DNA of 36,243 nucleotides. It comes from Deferribacteraceae bacterium. Lineage in GTDB: Bacteria > Chrysiogenota > Deferribacteres > Deferribacterales > Deferrivibrionaceae. Under the pieces are notes generated by a model that did no database searches, was not told where the DNA came from, and saw only the letters and a list, made by a program, of their open reading frames with translations. How positions within the stretch are numbered: the stretch's first letter is position 1; every line of letters begins with the position of its first letter. This document shows positions 23,008 to 32,348 of this stretch, in pieces. Location: positions 1 through 36,243 of the forward strand of contig JAIHAR010000020.1 of assembly GCA_020054865.1 (NCBI GenBank), written 5' to 3'. Made by a program: the position numbers and the translations under genes.

Positions 23008-24096
23008 ATGAAAAAGTTTATAATTTTGATAATATTATTTCTATTTGAATCAGTTTCAATTGCAGGGATAAAAATCAGGGATATGGCAACAATTGAAGGG
23101 GTAAGGGATAATCAGCTTATAGGTTATGGATTGGTAGTAGGGCTTAATGGGACAGGGGATAAATCAGGTACAGAATTTACAATACAATCGCTGGTAAATA
23201 TGCTCGACAGGATGGGTATTACGGTTGATAAGGCCAAAGTTAAGGTAAAAAATGTTGCAGCTGTGATGGTTACTGCAAAACTATCTCCATTTGCGGCAGC
23301 AGGCTCAAAGTTAGATGTGGTGGTCTCTTCAATTGGTGATGCCAAAAGCCTTGAAGGTGGGACACTTCTTCTTACTCCACTGTCAGCTCCTAACGGACAG
23401 ATTTATGCTGTAGCCCAGGGGCCTATTTCAGTAGGTGGGATGAATGTTTCTGCTGGAGGTGCAGGGGCAGTGAAAAATCATCCTACTGTGGGCAGAATAC
23501 CCAATGGTGCTTTAATAGAAAAGGAGATACCTTTTAATTTGAGCAACGAATATCTTACATTAAGTTTCAACAATTTAAGCATTTCCAATATTGTAAAAGC
23601 CAAAAACCTTATAAATAAATATTTTGATGAGGAAGTAGCAGCAATAGTCAATCCTACCACTGTGAAAGTTGTTGTGCCGGAACAGTACAGAGATAACTAT
23701 TATGAGTTTGTTGACAAAATTTTGGGGCTTGAAATCCAGCCGGAGACATTTGCAAAAGTTGTGGTGGATGAAAGAACAGGGACTATTGTAATGGGATCAG
23801 ATGTAAGAATCTCTACCGTGGCAGTTTCCCACGGTAATTTGACAATAAAAATTACTAATACTGTTGAGGTTTCCCAGCCGGCACCTTTGTCTGAAGGGCA
23901 GACAGTTGTCACAAATAACCAGGAAATTCAGATTGAAGAAGAGGATGCAAAGCTGATGATGATACCGGAAGGGGTCAGGATAAGTGACCTTGTAAAGGCT
24001 CTCAATGCTATAAAAGTTTCTCCAAGAGATTTAATAGCGGTATTGCAGGCAATAAAAGCTGCAGGCGCTTTACAGGGTGAGCTGGAGGTAATCTGA
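23008..24096 (+). CDS. flgI: Flagellar P-ring protein FlgI
   Basis: A 362-residue periplasmic ring protein. The signal peptide MKKFIILIILFLFESVSIAG is followed by the invariant IKIRDMATIEGVRDNQLIGY and GLVVGLNGTGDKSG. MVTAKLSPFAAAGSKLDVVV, GGTLLLTPLSAPNGQIYAVA and the C-terminal RDLIAVLQAIKAAGALQGEL complete the family pattern. The length matches the usual 360-370. ATG 23008 has GGGAGGG seven bases upstream. The stop shares one base with the ATG of the next gene (TGATG), so translation is coupled. Confidence 0.97.
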   Translation: MKKFIILIILFLFESVSIAGIKIRDMATIEGVRDNQLIGYGLVVGLNGTGDKSGTEFTIQSLVNMLDRMGITVDKAKVKVKNVAAVMVTAKLSPFAAAGSKLDVVVSSIGDAKSLEGGTLLLTPLSAPNGQIYAVAQGPISVGGMNVSAGGAGAVKNHPTVGRIPNGALIEKEIPFNLSNEYLTLSFNNLSISNIVKAKNLINKYFDEEVAAIVNPTTVKVVVPEQYRDNYYEFVDKILGLEIQPETFAKVVVDERTGTIVMGSDVRISTVAVSHGNLTIKITNTVEVSQPAPLSEGQTVVTNNQEIQIEEEDAKLMMIPEGVRISDLVKALNAIKVSPRDLIAVLQAIKAAGALQGELEVI

Positions 24097-24449
24097 TGAT
24101 AGAAAAAATAAATTTTGAAAATGTTAATGCATCTGACCTGCAGAAAAAGAGATTGGACAAAGCCTGTGAAGAGTTTGAGGCTCTGTTTTACAGTATTATT
24201 ATGAAAAGCGGAAGGAAAGGGGGCTTTGAATCAGGGCTTTTAAAAAAATCTGAAGGTGAGAAAATATTTACAGAAATGATGGATTACGAAGTTTCCAGAA
24301 TAGCTGCGGAAAATTCAAGGGGCGGGATAAAAGAGATGTTAATAAATTTTTTCAGGGAAAATAATTCATTTGTAGCCGGAAAAAAATACACAGATGAAGG
24401 TAAAAATAGCCTGGAAAATTATAAAAACGGCTTAAAAATAGTGGCATAG
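24096..24449 (+). CDS. flgJ: Short FlgJ: rod-binding domain only
   Basis: A 117-residue protein equal to the N-terminal half of FlgJ, the rod-cap/rod-binding domain (PF10135): LDKACEEFEALFYSIIMKSG near 20-40 and GEKIFTEMMDYEVSRIAAEN at about 57-76. The peptidoglycan-hydrolase half found in enterobacterial FlgJ is absent. Single-domain FlgJ is common outside gamma-proteobacteria, where a separate enzyme opens the wall. It is the last gene of the sigma-54 block. No intrinsic terminator follows before the flgM promoter, so readthrough into flgM is possible. Confidence 0.88.
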   Translation: MIEKINFENVNASDLQKKRLDKACEEFEALFYSIIMKSGRKGGFESGLLKKSEGEKIFTEMMDYEVSRIAAENSRGGIKEMLINFFRENNSFVAGKKYTDEGKNSLENYKNGLKIVA

Positions 24450-24494
24450 AATTTGAATATAATAATTTGAACTTTAAAAGGTTGTAATTTTTGT

Positions 24495-24521
24495 TAAAGT
24501 ATTTTAAAATTCTGCCGATTA
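24495..24521 (+). promoter_or_regulatory. Sigma-28 (FliA) promoter of flgM operon
   Basis: TAAA (24495-24498), exactly 15 bases, then GCCGATTA (24514-24521), one mismatch from the consensus TAAA-N15-GCCGATAA. Transcription would start near 24530, just before the GGAGGAG of flgM. It places flgM, flgN, flgK, flgL and probably fliW and csrA in the late class. Confidence 0.85.
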
Positions 24522-24544
24522 TCCAGTTGTGACTGGAGGAGATT

Positions 24545-24835
24545 ATGAGAATTGAAGACAAACCGAATGCTCTTTACGGGAATGTTAGCAGTACTGTCAA
24601 GAAGGATACTGAGCAGTCAAAGACTGGTTCGAGACAAAAGGCTCAGGAAGACAGGGTGGAGCTATCCTCCTTTCGCAAAGTGGATAACCTTGTTGAAAGG
24701 GTGAAATCATCTCCTGAAGTAAGAGCCGAGAAGGTAAGCGAAATCAGGAAGCAGATTGAGTCAGGCACCTACGATTTCTCCGGCAGAAAAGTGGCAGAAA
24801 AGATTGTTAATACTGCTGTAGACGACCTGTTTTAA
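24545..24835 (+). CDS. flgM: Anti-sigma-28 factor FlgM
   Basis: A 96-residue protein, the usual FlgM length. The N-terminal half is polar and probably disordered (export and sigma release), while the C-terminal half holds the sigma-28-binding helices: RVELSSFRKVDNLVERVKSS and RAEKVSEIRKQIESGTYDFS, ending in KVAEKIVNTAVDDLF. It blocks FliA until the hook is complete, then leaves through the flagellar channel. The sigma-28 promoter upstream makes a negative feedback loop. GGAGGAG precedes the ATG. Confidence 0.95.
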   Translation: MRIEDKPNALYGNVSSTVKKDTEQSKTGSRQKAQEDRVELSSFRKVDNLVERVKSSPEVRAEKVSEIRKQIESGTYDFSGRKVAEKIVNTAVDDLF

Positions 24836-24865
24836 AGTTCATTAAAACTAAAGACGGAGGAAAAT

Positions 24866-25345
24866 ATGGAAACAATCCAGAACCTTATTGGTGTGCTCAA
24901 AAGTCAACTGAAGCTTCTTGAGGAGCTTAACTCAATAATAGAAAAAGAAAAATATTATATTACCCATTGGGAAATAGACAGGGTTATAGAAACTGTCAAA
25001 CAGAAAGATACGGTTATATATAAAGACAGAGTTTTAGATGAGGCCAGGGAGAAATACATCAAAAAATACTGCCTTATGAATGGACTAAGCGGAAATAATC
25101 TTAATGATTTAATTGAACATCTTGAGGATTCTCCTGAAAAAAGTGAGATAGTAGAGCTTAAAAATAAATTAACGGAGCTTGCCGCAAAAACGCACAATGA
25201 AAATCTTGCGATAAAAATGCTGTATTCAACAAATCTCAGACTGATTTCTGACTTTTTTGATAAAATCGGGGTTACAACCGGAATCTCTTACACCAGCAAC
25301 GGGACAAAGGCAGCAAAACTTGCTTCATTTACAAGAAGCGCTTAG
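24866..25345 (+). CDS. flgN: FlgN-family export chaperone for FlgK/FlgL
   Basis: A 159-residue helical protein with the FlgN pattern: an N-terminal coiled coil (IGVLKSQLKLLEELNSIIEK, then EKYYITHWEIDRVIETVKQK) and a second helix pair around NDLIEHLEDSPEKSEIVELK. Sequence is poorly conserved in this family, so the call rests equally on position between flgM and flgK, the standard place. It would hold the hook-junction proteins for the export gate. Ribosome site GGAGG is 7 bases before the ATG, 30 bases after flgM. Confidence 0.85.
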   Translation: METIQNLIGVLKSQLKLLEELNSIIEKEKYYITHWEIDRVIETVKQKDTVIYKDRVLDEAREKYIKKYCLMNGLSGNNLNDLIEHLEDSPEKSEIVELKNKLTELAAKTHNENLAIKMLYSTNLRLISDFFDKIGVTTGISYTSNGTKAAKLASFTRSA

Positions 25346-25356
25346 AGGATAATATT

Positions 25357-27108
25357 ATGTCTAATATATTCGGTACGCTATACACCGGCGTGTCCGGTCT
25401 TATGACATCTCAGGCGGGTATAGAGATTACAGGCCACAATATTGCCAATGCCAACACAGAAGGTTATTCAAGGCAAAGGGCTGTAATTCAAACCCAAAAT
25501 CCACTGCTGGTAACTCCTGGACCTTTTGGGAGAGGCGCAAAGCTTGAGTATGTGGAGAGAACATATGACGAGGTTTTGGCAAACAATTTGAGACGTGAAA
25601 ACACATCGCTGAGCTACTGGTCAGCATTACAAACATCTCTTGACGAAGTAAAAGTGTATTTTAACGAACTTGAAAGTGGCTCAGGCCTTGGAGATGCGCT
25701 GAAAGAATATTTTAACGCCTGGCAGGATCTTGCGAGCACTGCACCTGATAATTCAGATGAATCGCAGGTTAAAAAGATAGAGCTTGTGAACAAGACAGAA
25801 ACGTTGGCCACAAAGATTCAGGATAGTTATGCCCAGATTGAGTCCATAAGGGAAAATTCAGACTTGAAGATTGAACAATATGTAAATGAGATAAATGATA
25901 TAGCAGAAAGCATAAGACAGATAAATATTCAAATAGGAAAGGTGGAATCCGGTGGCGACAGAGCCAATGATTTCAGAGATCAGAGAGATTTGCTTTTAGA
26001 GAAACTGTCAGACTATGTCGACTTTAATGTTCATGAAAGAAGTGATGGGCAAATAGCGGTGCTTGTGGGTGGAAATACCCTTGTAGATTCAGATGTTACC
26101 AACAAACTTTATGCTGTGAAAAATGAGAATAACAGCAATCATTATGATATCTACTGGGGTTCAAGAGTTTCAAATGAGCCAATAGTGGATATTACATCAA
26201 GAATTTCAGGCGGCAAGGTGGCAGCTGAAATAAAGTTGAGAGACAGCATCCTTACTGAATACACTGACAAACTGGACAAACTTGCTCAAACACTCATTGA
26301 AGAAACAAACAGGATACATTCAACAGGGCTTGGAATTGAGAGGTTTGACTCCATTACTTCTTCAAATGGTGTTTACAACCCCACTTATTCATTTTCGAGA
26401 GACCTTGGCAAGTTTCCCTATGATGTAAATGAAGGGACTTTCAGGATTGCCGTTTACAATAGTGAGGGAGAGATTTCAGACTATTATGATATAGATATAG
26501 ACCCTGAAGAGGATAATCTTCTTTCTGTCATAGAGAAGATAAATTCTGCTGACGGCAATGCTTTTGGCGGTAGAATTTCTGCGCAGATTTCTGCAGGAAA
26601 TAGCATTAAAATAACTTCTGAAGAGGGGTATACATTCTCTTTTACTGAAGATACTTCAAACTTTCTTGTTGCATCGGGATTATATGGATATTTTAGTGGA
26701 AGTGGTGCCAGAGATATAAAGTTAAATGACCTTATAAAAAATAATCCAAATTTTATTGCCACAGCAAAATCCACTGCAGCAGGGGACAACACAAATGCTC
26801 TTGACATTGCGAATCTGAAATTTAAAAATGTGGTGGACAGCAACTATTCAATAGACGAATTTTATTCGGTATTTACCACCACCATTGCAGCTGATAAAAA
26901 TCAAATTGATGTATTCTACAATGCAAAAAAACAATCCGTTGATCAGTTTACAATAAAGCTTGAGCAGGTAAGGGGTGTCTCAATCGATGAAGAGTTTACC
27001 AATCTGATAAAATTTCAAAAAGCTTATGAAGCAAATGCAAGATTTATAACTGCTGTGGATCAGATGATAGACAGGCTTATAAACGGTGTCGGAGTTGTAG
27101 GAAGGTAG
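25357..27108 (+). CDS. flgK: Hook-associated protein 1 FlgK
   Basis: A 583-residue hook-filament junction protein. The N-terminus (FGTLYTGVSGLMTSQAGIEI and TGHNIANANTEGYSRQRAVI) and the C-terminus (VSIDEEFTNLIKFQKAYEAN with ARFITAVDQMIDRLING) are the conserved D0/D1 helices of FlgK. A flagellin hook-IN-type module lies at about 368-448 in the variable region. Length is normal (about 550-620). It is exported by the flagellar type III system and placed on the hook before FlgL. No strong ribosome site is seen: AGAGGATAAT precedes the ATG. Confidence 0.96.
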   Translation: MSNIFGTLYTGVSGLMTSQAGIEITGHNIANANTEGYSRQRAVIQTQNPLLVTPGPFGRGAKLEYVERTYDEVLANNLRRENTSLSYWSALQTSLDEVKVYFNELESGSGLGDALKEYFNAWQDLASTAPDNSDESQVKKIELVNKTETLATKIQDSYAQIESIRENSDLKIEQYVNEINDIAESIRQINIQIGKVESGGDRANDFRDQRDLLLEKLSDYVDFNVHERSDGQIAVLVGGNTLVDSDVTNKLYAVKNENNSNHYDIYWGSRVSNEPIVDITSRISGGKVAAEIKLRDSILTEYTDKLDKLAQTLIEETNRIHSTGLGIERFDSITSSNGVYNPTYSFSRDLGKFPYDVNEGTFRIAVYNSEGEISDYYDIDIDPEEDNLLSVIEKINSADGNAFGGRISAQISAGNSIKITSEEGYTFSFTEDTSNFLVASGLYGYFSGSGARDIKLNDLIKNNPNFIATAKSTAAGDNTNALDIANLKFKNVVDSNYSIDEFYSVFTTTIAADKNQIDVFYNAKKQSVDQFTIKLEQVRGVSIDEEFTNLIKFQKAYEANARFITAVDQMIDRLINGVGVVGR

Positions 27109-27117
27109 AGGTGAACT

Positions 27118-30100
27118 ATGAGAGTAACATTTAATCTATTGCCTTTTAAATATCTGTCCAGTCTTGAAAATTCTCTTACAAAACTTACTGAGAGTAATGA
27201 GAAGGTAACGGTAGGAAGGACACTTTTAAAGCCTGAAGATAGTCCAACAAATTATGTTAGTGCAATTAACATTCAAAGGACTATTGATGAAGCGGAGCAG
27301 TTCAAGACAAATGCAGAAAGTGCGCTGACATGGATAACAAATACTGATAATGAACTACAAAGGGCAATAGATTTGCTGAGCCAGGCCAAGAATCAGTATG
27401 CGATTGCAGGGGCAAATGACAGTCAGAGTGCCACGAGCAGGAAGGCTCTTGCCGGGGATGTAAAAAATATTCTTGATTCCATGGTTGATATTGGGAATGC
27501 AAATTATATGGGGAGATATATATTTGCAGGTTTTCAGACCGAGACAACACCTTTTGAGGCTGATGCAAGAGAAATTTCTTCTGTTACTTCAACAAATTCT
27601 CAGCTTGAAGTTTATACCAGAAAAGTGTTTGGAGATATGCCGGAGCCTGACGAAGGGCAATACACTATTTTACTAAACAAGGATTCAAATACCGATAAAG
27701 TAACAATCACTGTATATGATAAGGATAACAATAAACTTTTTCTTGATTCAAACGGCAGCGATGAAACAGCAAAAGGGGGAAACAGGACAGCGACTTCCCT
27801 TACGGTGATGTATGAGCCTGGAAAGGTTGTAAATACGGGGCTTGGCTTTGCCGTAAAATTACCGGAAAATGATTTTAATGACAGCAAAATAAGTTTTTAT
27901 TTCAAACCCGGAGATGATATCAGATATCATGGCGACCTGGGGAAAATTAATACAAAAATCGGTTACAATCAGGAAGTGACCCTAAATTTGACAGGGAAAG
28001 AAGTTTTTCTTGAGGCAGACAGAATTTTAAAATCCACAAGATACAATACAGTAAAAGGGCTTGGAATCACATCTACTACAAAATTTTCCCAGATTGACAG
28101 CGCAAATTTGGGGGACGCTGACTATATAGATATTTCAGGCACAGACCACTACGGTTTTAAAGTAGGTGTAGCAAAAGCTATCTCCCCAAATTCAGTTAAT
28201 CTTGACATGACTGATAAAAGCGAGACACAAAGGTCTGTATTGCTGAAATATGCAGGCAAAGATTATCTGCTTACAATGGATAAGAGGGCTTATAAAGATA
28301 TAGATGATATTGTTTTCAGCCTTAATAGAATGCTTGAAAGTGAAGGGCTTGGAAATGAGATTGAGGCAAGTGCAGATGGGGATAAAATACTTTTTACCTC
28401 TGTTCGCACCGGAAATATGGTCAATTTTGAAATTTACGGTTCAAAAGATAACACTCTTGGATTTGAAGGGAATATTCAGGTAAGTGACGAGATAACATTG
28501 ACTGGAAGTGCCAGTGCAACATTTATTACACCTAATCTAAGCAGTGTAACAGCAAATTTTTCATCTTTCGACGAGGCATCAATCGAGTCAGGGCTATCGT
28601 CAATTGGCAACTATGCCATTATCAACCCTTCTTACACATCGGCAAACTCAACATTTAAAGTGGTAACTTTTGACCAGAATAACAAGTATGAGGCTAAGGG
28701 GAAAGATACAAGATTTGAAATCAATTATGACGATTTTGATACAAAAAATAAAGTATCGGTGACTTTGTCATCTGTGAGCACATCAACTGCATCAGCAACT
28801 GAGTTTATAATTAACGGTGAAAAAATTGCTTTTACACCTGTTGATGAAAATTCCGATGGGAATGTTGAAAAATTCGAAATAAAAAATGCTCTGGATAAAG
28901 CCCTTAAAGATAAAGGACTTAACTTTAATATTTCGTATGAGATTTCAAATTTGAGCATAGGTGCCACAAGCACATTTGACATCACATTCAATCTGGAAAA
29001 TGTTAATTACGGCTCGGACACTTATCTTGCAGTAGAGCATGGTGGACAGTTTAAATATGACAATGCATACGGAGATAATTTCCCCGTTGCAACTGAGAAG
29101 AGAATCAGTGATCTGCTTCAATTTGTTGAGGAGCTATACGACTATACAGTTGATGCTAAAGTGGAAAATGGGAATATTTATGTCAATGACTTACGCTCAG
29201 GGCAGAGTAAATTTACGCTAAGGTTTGCAGAAAGCAACAAAGGACTTGGTTATCCTGAAGTCAACAGGAATGTTACTGTCCTTGGAAAATATACAGGTGG
29301 CAGCGACGATTACTGGAAGGTAAATGTAGTAAATAATGCGGGCGCTCTTGATATTTCTGTTACAGACAAAAAAGGTGCCACAATAATAAGCAAAACCGTT
29401 TCCAATTACGATGGTAGCCCGATAGAGCTTGGCTCAGGAGTTTCAATAGTCATTGACTCAAACAGCAGCCAATCTTTTGATTTGAGCCTTAAGGCAAATT
29501 CAAGTTTTAGCCTTGGTGATATGAATGTTGTTCAGGAAGGTAAAAATGTGGACATTTTCAGGTCACTCAAAAATCTTTACGATGCCCTTAACCTGAATAT
29601 CCCCCAGGAAGGGATAGGTGAACCGAGCGCCTGGAGAGATGAAAATCTGAATTCCACTGCTACCCCTTATCTGGATGGCACATTTAAAGGTAATTATAAT
29701 GATGAGTGGAAGTATGAAGTTCAGCCGGTGGGGGACAAGACAGATTTTTTTATACAAAAAGAGCTTTCTACATCTTCAATTAATGATATCAATTTGTCAG
29801 GAGCGTCCAATCTTGATTTTGATATCATAGTAAGCGATGCAAATGGTAATATTACTATGGAGTCATTTAACATTACATCAGTCAGTAGTGCAGATGATAT
29901 TTTGAATGCAATTAATACCAATCCTAATATGCTTTCACTTGGTATTAAAGCTGAGGTTCAAAACAACAGACTTGTTGTTAAATCCGGAAGCGGACTGCAG
30001 GAAGTGGAGATTAACGCAAATGATAGTACTACCGCTAAGGCCTTAGGGTTAAAAAATGATGATGGGTCAACTTCCTACAATAATTACGTTTTTTCGAAGC

Positions 30101-30822
30101 AAACTCCTGTGCTTGAGCTTGAAAATACAACTGATGCAGAAAGGACGCTGACTTTCAGATATTATAACGGTACAAGCTGGAACAAATCTTCAGTGACTGT
30201 AAGCCCAAAAACATATACGTCAATTGACGAACTTGCAGCTGAAATCAATTATAGCCTGCCTTCAGGAATCACTGCTCAAAACATTGAAGGTAAACTTGCC
30301 TTTAACTATAGTGGCAGTGTTACCAATTTACTTGTAACAGGCAGCCATGAAGGAACGCTCGGATATTTCAAAGCAGGTGATGAGGTTAAAATCAAAGTTT
30401 CCGGCAGCAGTGGAGAATTGGTCAATTATGTTACACTTGATACTGCAGGAAAACTGAAAGATGTGGCTGACGGGGTAAAGCTTGCCTTTGACCCTGGCAC
30501 ACTTTATACGGCAGATTCATTTACTTCAACAGTTGGCTCAGGGATAAACTATGAAATTCCTGTCCTTGATAAGGCTGAAACCCAGATTACAACAAACCTA
30601 ACCCTTACAGGGACAAGACAAAACAGGGTGGATTCCCTGATAAATTTTCATACAACCATTTCTACTTCCAATGAAGAGCTGAAGGCCAAATATCTTGGTG
30701 CTACAGAAGTGGATATGACAAAAGCCATTACAGAGTTTCAGCTTGCCCAGCAGGCATACCAGATGGCTATGAGCACTGCTGCCAAGGTGTTGCAGCTTTC
30801 AATTATGGACTATTTAGGATAA
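27118..30822 (+). CDS. flgL: Giant hook-associated protein 3 FlgL
   Basis: A 1234-residue FlgL, about four times the usual 300 or so. Residues 1 to about 150 are the conserved N-terminal flagellin-like helices (LLPFKYLSSLENSLTKLTES, LLKPEDSPTNYVSAINIQRT, MGRYIFAGFQTETTPF), and about 1165-1234 the C-terminal helix (EVDMTKAITEFQLAQQAYQM). Between them about 1000 residues form a beta-rich, Ser/Thr/Asn/Asp-rich insert without cysteine. It contains at least four related hook-IN-like units near 380-450, 650-715, 905-985 and 1020-1085. Each has an amphipathic helix (IDDIVFSLN, ISDLLQFVE, ADDILNAIN, IDELAAEIN) and ends in a Leu-Gly-Phe/Tyr/Leu turn. The insert would face outside as a bulky junction decoration. 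It follows flgK by 9 bases. Confidence 0.93.
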   Translation: MRVTFNLLPFKYLSSLENSLTKLTESNEKVTVGRTLLKPEDSPTNYVSAINIQRTIDEAEQFKTNAESALTWITNTDNELQRAIDLLSQAKNQYAIAGANDSQSATSRKALAGDVKNILDSMVDIGNANYMGRYIFAGFQTETTPFEADAREISSVTSTNSQLEVYTRKVFGDMPEPDEGQYTILLNKDSNTDKVTITVYDKDNNKLFLDSNGSDETAKGGNRTATSLTVMYEPGKVVNTGLGFAVKLPENDFNDSKISFYFKPGDDIRYHGDLGKINTKIGYNQEVTLNLTGKEVFLEADRILKSTRYNTVKGLGITSTTKFSQIDSANLGDADYIDISGTDHYGFKVGVAKAISPNSVNLDMTDKSETQRSVLLKYAGKDYLLTMDKRAYKDIDDIVFSLNRMLESEGLGNEIEASADGDKILFTSVRTGNMVNFEIYGSKDNTLGFEGNIQVSDEITLTGSASATFITPNLSSVTANFSSFDEASIESGLSSIGNYAIINPSYTSANSTFKVVTFDQNNKYEAKGKDTRFEINYDDFDTKNKVSVTLSSVSTSTASATEFIINGEKIAFTPVDENSDGNVEKFEIKNALDKALKDKGLNFNISYEISNLSIGATSTFDITFNLENVNYGSDTYLAVEHGGQFKYDNAYGDNFPVATEKRISDLLQFVEELYDYTVDAKVENGNIYVNDLRSGQSKFTLRFAESNKGLGYPEVNRNVTVLGKYTGGSDDYWKVNVVNNAGALDISVTDKKGATIISKTVSNYDGSPIELGSGVSIVIDSNSSQSFDLSLKANSSFSLGDMNVVQEGKNVDIFRSLKNLYDALNLNIPQEGIGEPSAWRDENLNSTATPYLDGTFKGNYNDEWKYEVQPVGDKTDFFIQKELSTSSINDINLSGASNLDFDIIVSDANGNITMESFNITSVSSADDILNAINTNPNMLSLGIKAEVQNNRLVVKSGSGLQEVEINANDSTTAKALGLKNDDGSTSYNNYVFSKQTPVLELENTTDAERTLTFRYYNGTSWNKSSVTVSPKTYTSIDELAAEINYSLPSGITAQNIEGKLAFNYSGSVTNLLVTGSHEGTLGYFKAGDEVKIKVSGSSGELVNYVTLDTAGKLKDVADGVKLAFDPGTLYTADSFTSTVGSGINYEIPVLDKAETQITTNLTLTGTRQNRVDSLINFHTTISTSNEELKAKYLGATEVDMTKAITEFQLAQQAYQMAMSTAAKVLQLSIMDYLG

Positions 30823-30843
30823 TTTTTTATAAAGAGGTGTAAT

Positions 30844-31311
30844 ATGAGTTTACAAAATGTTTTGAAAAGTGAGGAAAAGATGCAGAAGAAAATTTTAAAT
30901 TCACCGAAACTTGGTAAGTTTGAATATACTGATGATGACCTTATAACAATGGTTTCACCGATTCTCGGGTTTAATGAGCTTTCTGATTTCTTGTTTATAT
31001 CCTCCAAAGAGTTTTATCCTTTTTCATATTTTCAGTCTGTGCAGGATGTAAATGTTACTTTTATACTTGCTGATATAAAAGTATTTTTTCCTGATTATTC
31101 TCCTAAGTTTAACAAAAGTGAGTTTAAGGTATTGCAGATTGAAGAAGAGTCAGATATGGAAATTTTTGGCCTTGTAGTGGTCAAAGATGACCCTCAAAAA
31201 GCAACTATAAATTTGAAGGCACCCCTTGTTATCAACTCAAAGAAAAAACTTGCAAAACAGATAATTTTGGATGATGATAACTATCAGGTAAAGACACCTT
31301 TGTTTAAATAG
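30844..31311 (+). CDS. fliW: Flagellar assembly factor FliW
   Basis: A 155-residue FliW, the protein that binds both flagellin and CsrA and links flagellin level to translation. [15 protein letters not shown], then [18 protein letters not shown], and [20 protein letters not shown] with the closing [20 protein letters not shown] are the family blocks. The N-terminal 15-20 residues are longer than usual. It lies directly before csrA, the classic pair. AGAGGTG is 5 bases before the ATG, 21 bases after flgL. Confidence 0.92.
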   Translation: MSLQNVLKSEEKMQKKILNSPKLGKFEYTDDDLITMVSPILGFNELSDFLFISSKEFYPFSYFQSVQDVNVTFILADIKVFFPDYSPKFNKSEFKVLQIEEESDMEIFGLVVVKDDPQKATINLKAPLVINSKKKLAKQIILDDDNYQVKTPLFK

Positions 31312-31318
31312 GGGAATA

Positions 31319-31543
31319 ATGTTAGTTTTAACAAGAAAGATAAATGAAAGCCTGATGATAGGGGATGATATCGAAATAAAAATTGTCGAAATTACCGGCA
31401 AAAATGTAAAAATTGGTATAGAGGCCCCTAAGGATATACAGGTATTCAGAAAGGAGATTTACGACGAAATCAAGCAGGAAAACATAGAAGCCATAAACAA
31501 AGATGTTGTTTCCCTGATTGATTTCATGAAAAAGAAAAAGTAG
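31319..31543 (+). CDS. csrA: Translational regulator CsrA
   Basis: A 74-residue RNA-binding dimer subunit. [20 protein letters not shown], the central [20 protein letters not shown] and the tail carry the beta1 and beta5 residues (R6, and the VFRKE region) that bind GGA in leaders. It represses translation of flagellin or other targets and is antagonised by FliW, encoded 7 bases upstream. AGGGGAAT precedes the ATG. In E. coli CsrA also controls glycogen metabolism, and a glycogen operon is in the same window, but no direct link is shown. Confidence 0.97.
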   Translation: MLVLTRKINESLMIGDDIEIKIVEITGKNVKIGIEAPKDIQVFRKEIYDEIKQENIEAINKDVVSLIDFMKKKK

Positions 31544-31675
31544 TTATTTATCCTGGGACAGACGGTCTAATTTCAGGCTAAGCTCTTTTATTTTGCTGTT
31601 TAGTCTCTGGACATAAAAGAATATAAGTGCCCATATTACGGTATAGCCGGCAAAAAGATACCAGAAGTTTTTCAT
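31544..31675 (-). CDS. ccmD: CcmD-like small membrane protein
   Basis: A 43-residue protein with one membrane helix followed by a charged coiled-coil tail: MKNFWYLFAGYTVIWALIFF, then RLNSKIKELSLKLDRL. This is the layout of CcmD, the small subunit that holds heme-loaded CcmE in the CcmABC complex and lets holo-CcmE leave. AAGGGG precedes the ATG. It starts 11 bases after ccmC and is the last gene of the ccm operon. Its stop directly abuts the convergent csrA stop. Confidence 0.8.
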   Translation of the reverse strand: MKNFWYLFAGYTVIWALIFFYVQRLNSKIKELSLKLDRLSQDK

Positions 31676-31686
31676 ATTTATACCCC

Positions 31687-32346
31687 TTATTTGTTTTCAA
31701 CAGTGAATATATTTCGCTCTAAATTTTTTATTTTCAAATTCTTGTTCATAAGCATGAGATACAGAAATGTAAAAGCAATTACCGATACAATAAGACTTGT
31801 AAGCATGTCAGGGTGTAGGCCGCCACCCCCTTTTTGCAACACATTCGGATGTATCGTCCTCCACCATCTTATGGACAAAAATACAATCGGGACGTCGATG
31901 AATCCTATTATTCCTACTGCTGCAGAAAACTTTGCTTTTTTATCGTCTTCGTCAAGAAACTTTCTGAGCATCAGGTAACCAACATAGATAAACCAGAGGA
32001 TTAATGTGGTGGTAAGTCTTGGGTCCCATGTCCACCATGTCCCCCAGATAGGTTTAGCCCAGATGGGCCCTGTTATAAGAACGATTGAGCAGAATACAAT
32101 CCCTATCTCAGCAGAAGATGAGGCTATGTCATCAAATATATATTTATTTGTGGCAAGTAAAAATATACTGCATATAAATGTTACAAAAAAAGCAAAGAAT
32201 GCAATCCAGGCGCTTGCAACATGAAAATAAAATATTTTTTGAACTACCCCCATTACCTTTTCAACGGGAGCAAAAATAAACGCAAAGTAAAGCGCTATGA
32301 TTATCAGGACAAATGCGATATAGTCAATTAACTTTTCTATTTTCAT
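31687..32346 (-). CDS. ccmC: Heme exporter/heme-handling protein CcmC
   Basis: A 219-residue membrane protein with about six helices. The WWD heme-handling motif WGTWWTWDPRLTTTLILW is at 101-118. The flanking axial histidines of the family appear as FYFHVASAW (H42) and in the RWWRTIHPNVL loop. It loads heme on CcmE at the periplasmic face. GAGGAG lies before the ATG, and it follows ccmB by 2 bases. Confidence 0.95.
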   Translation of the reverse strand: MKIEKLIDYIAFVLIIIALYFAFIFAPVEKVMGVVQKIFYFHVASAWIAFFAFFVTFICSIFLLATNKYIFDDIASSSAEIGIVFCSIVLITGPIWAKPIWGTWWTWDPRLTTTLILWFIYVGYLMLRKFLDEDDKKAKFSAAVGIIGFIDVPIVFLSIRWWRTIHPNVLQKGGGGLHPDMLTSLIVSVIAFTFLYLMLMNKNLKIKNLERNIFTVENK

Positions 32347-32348
32347 AA

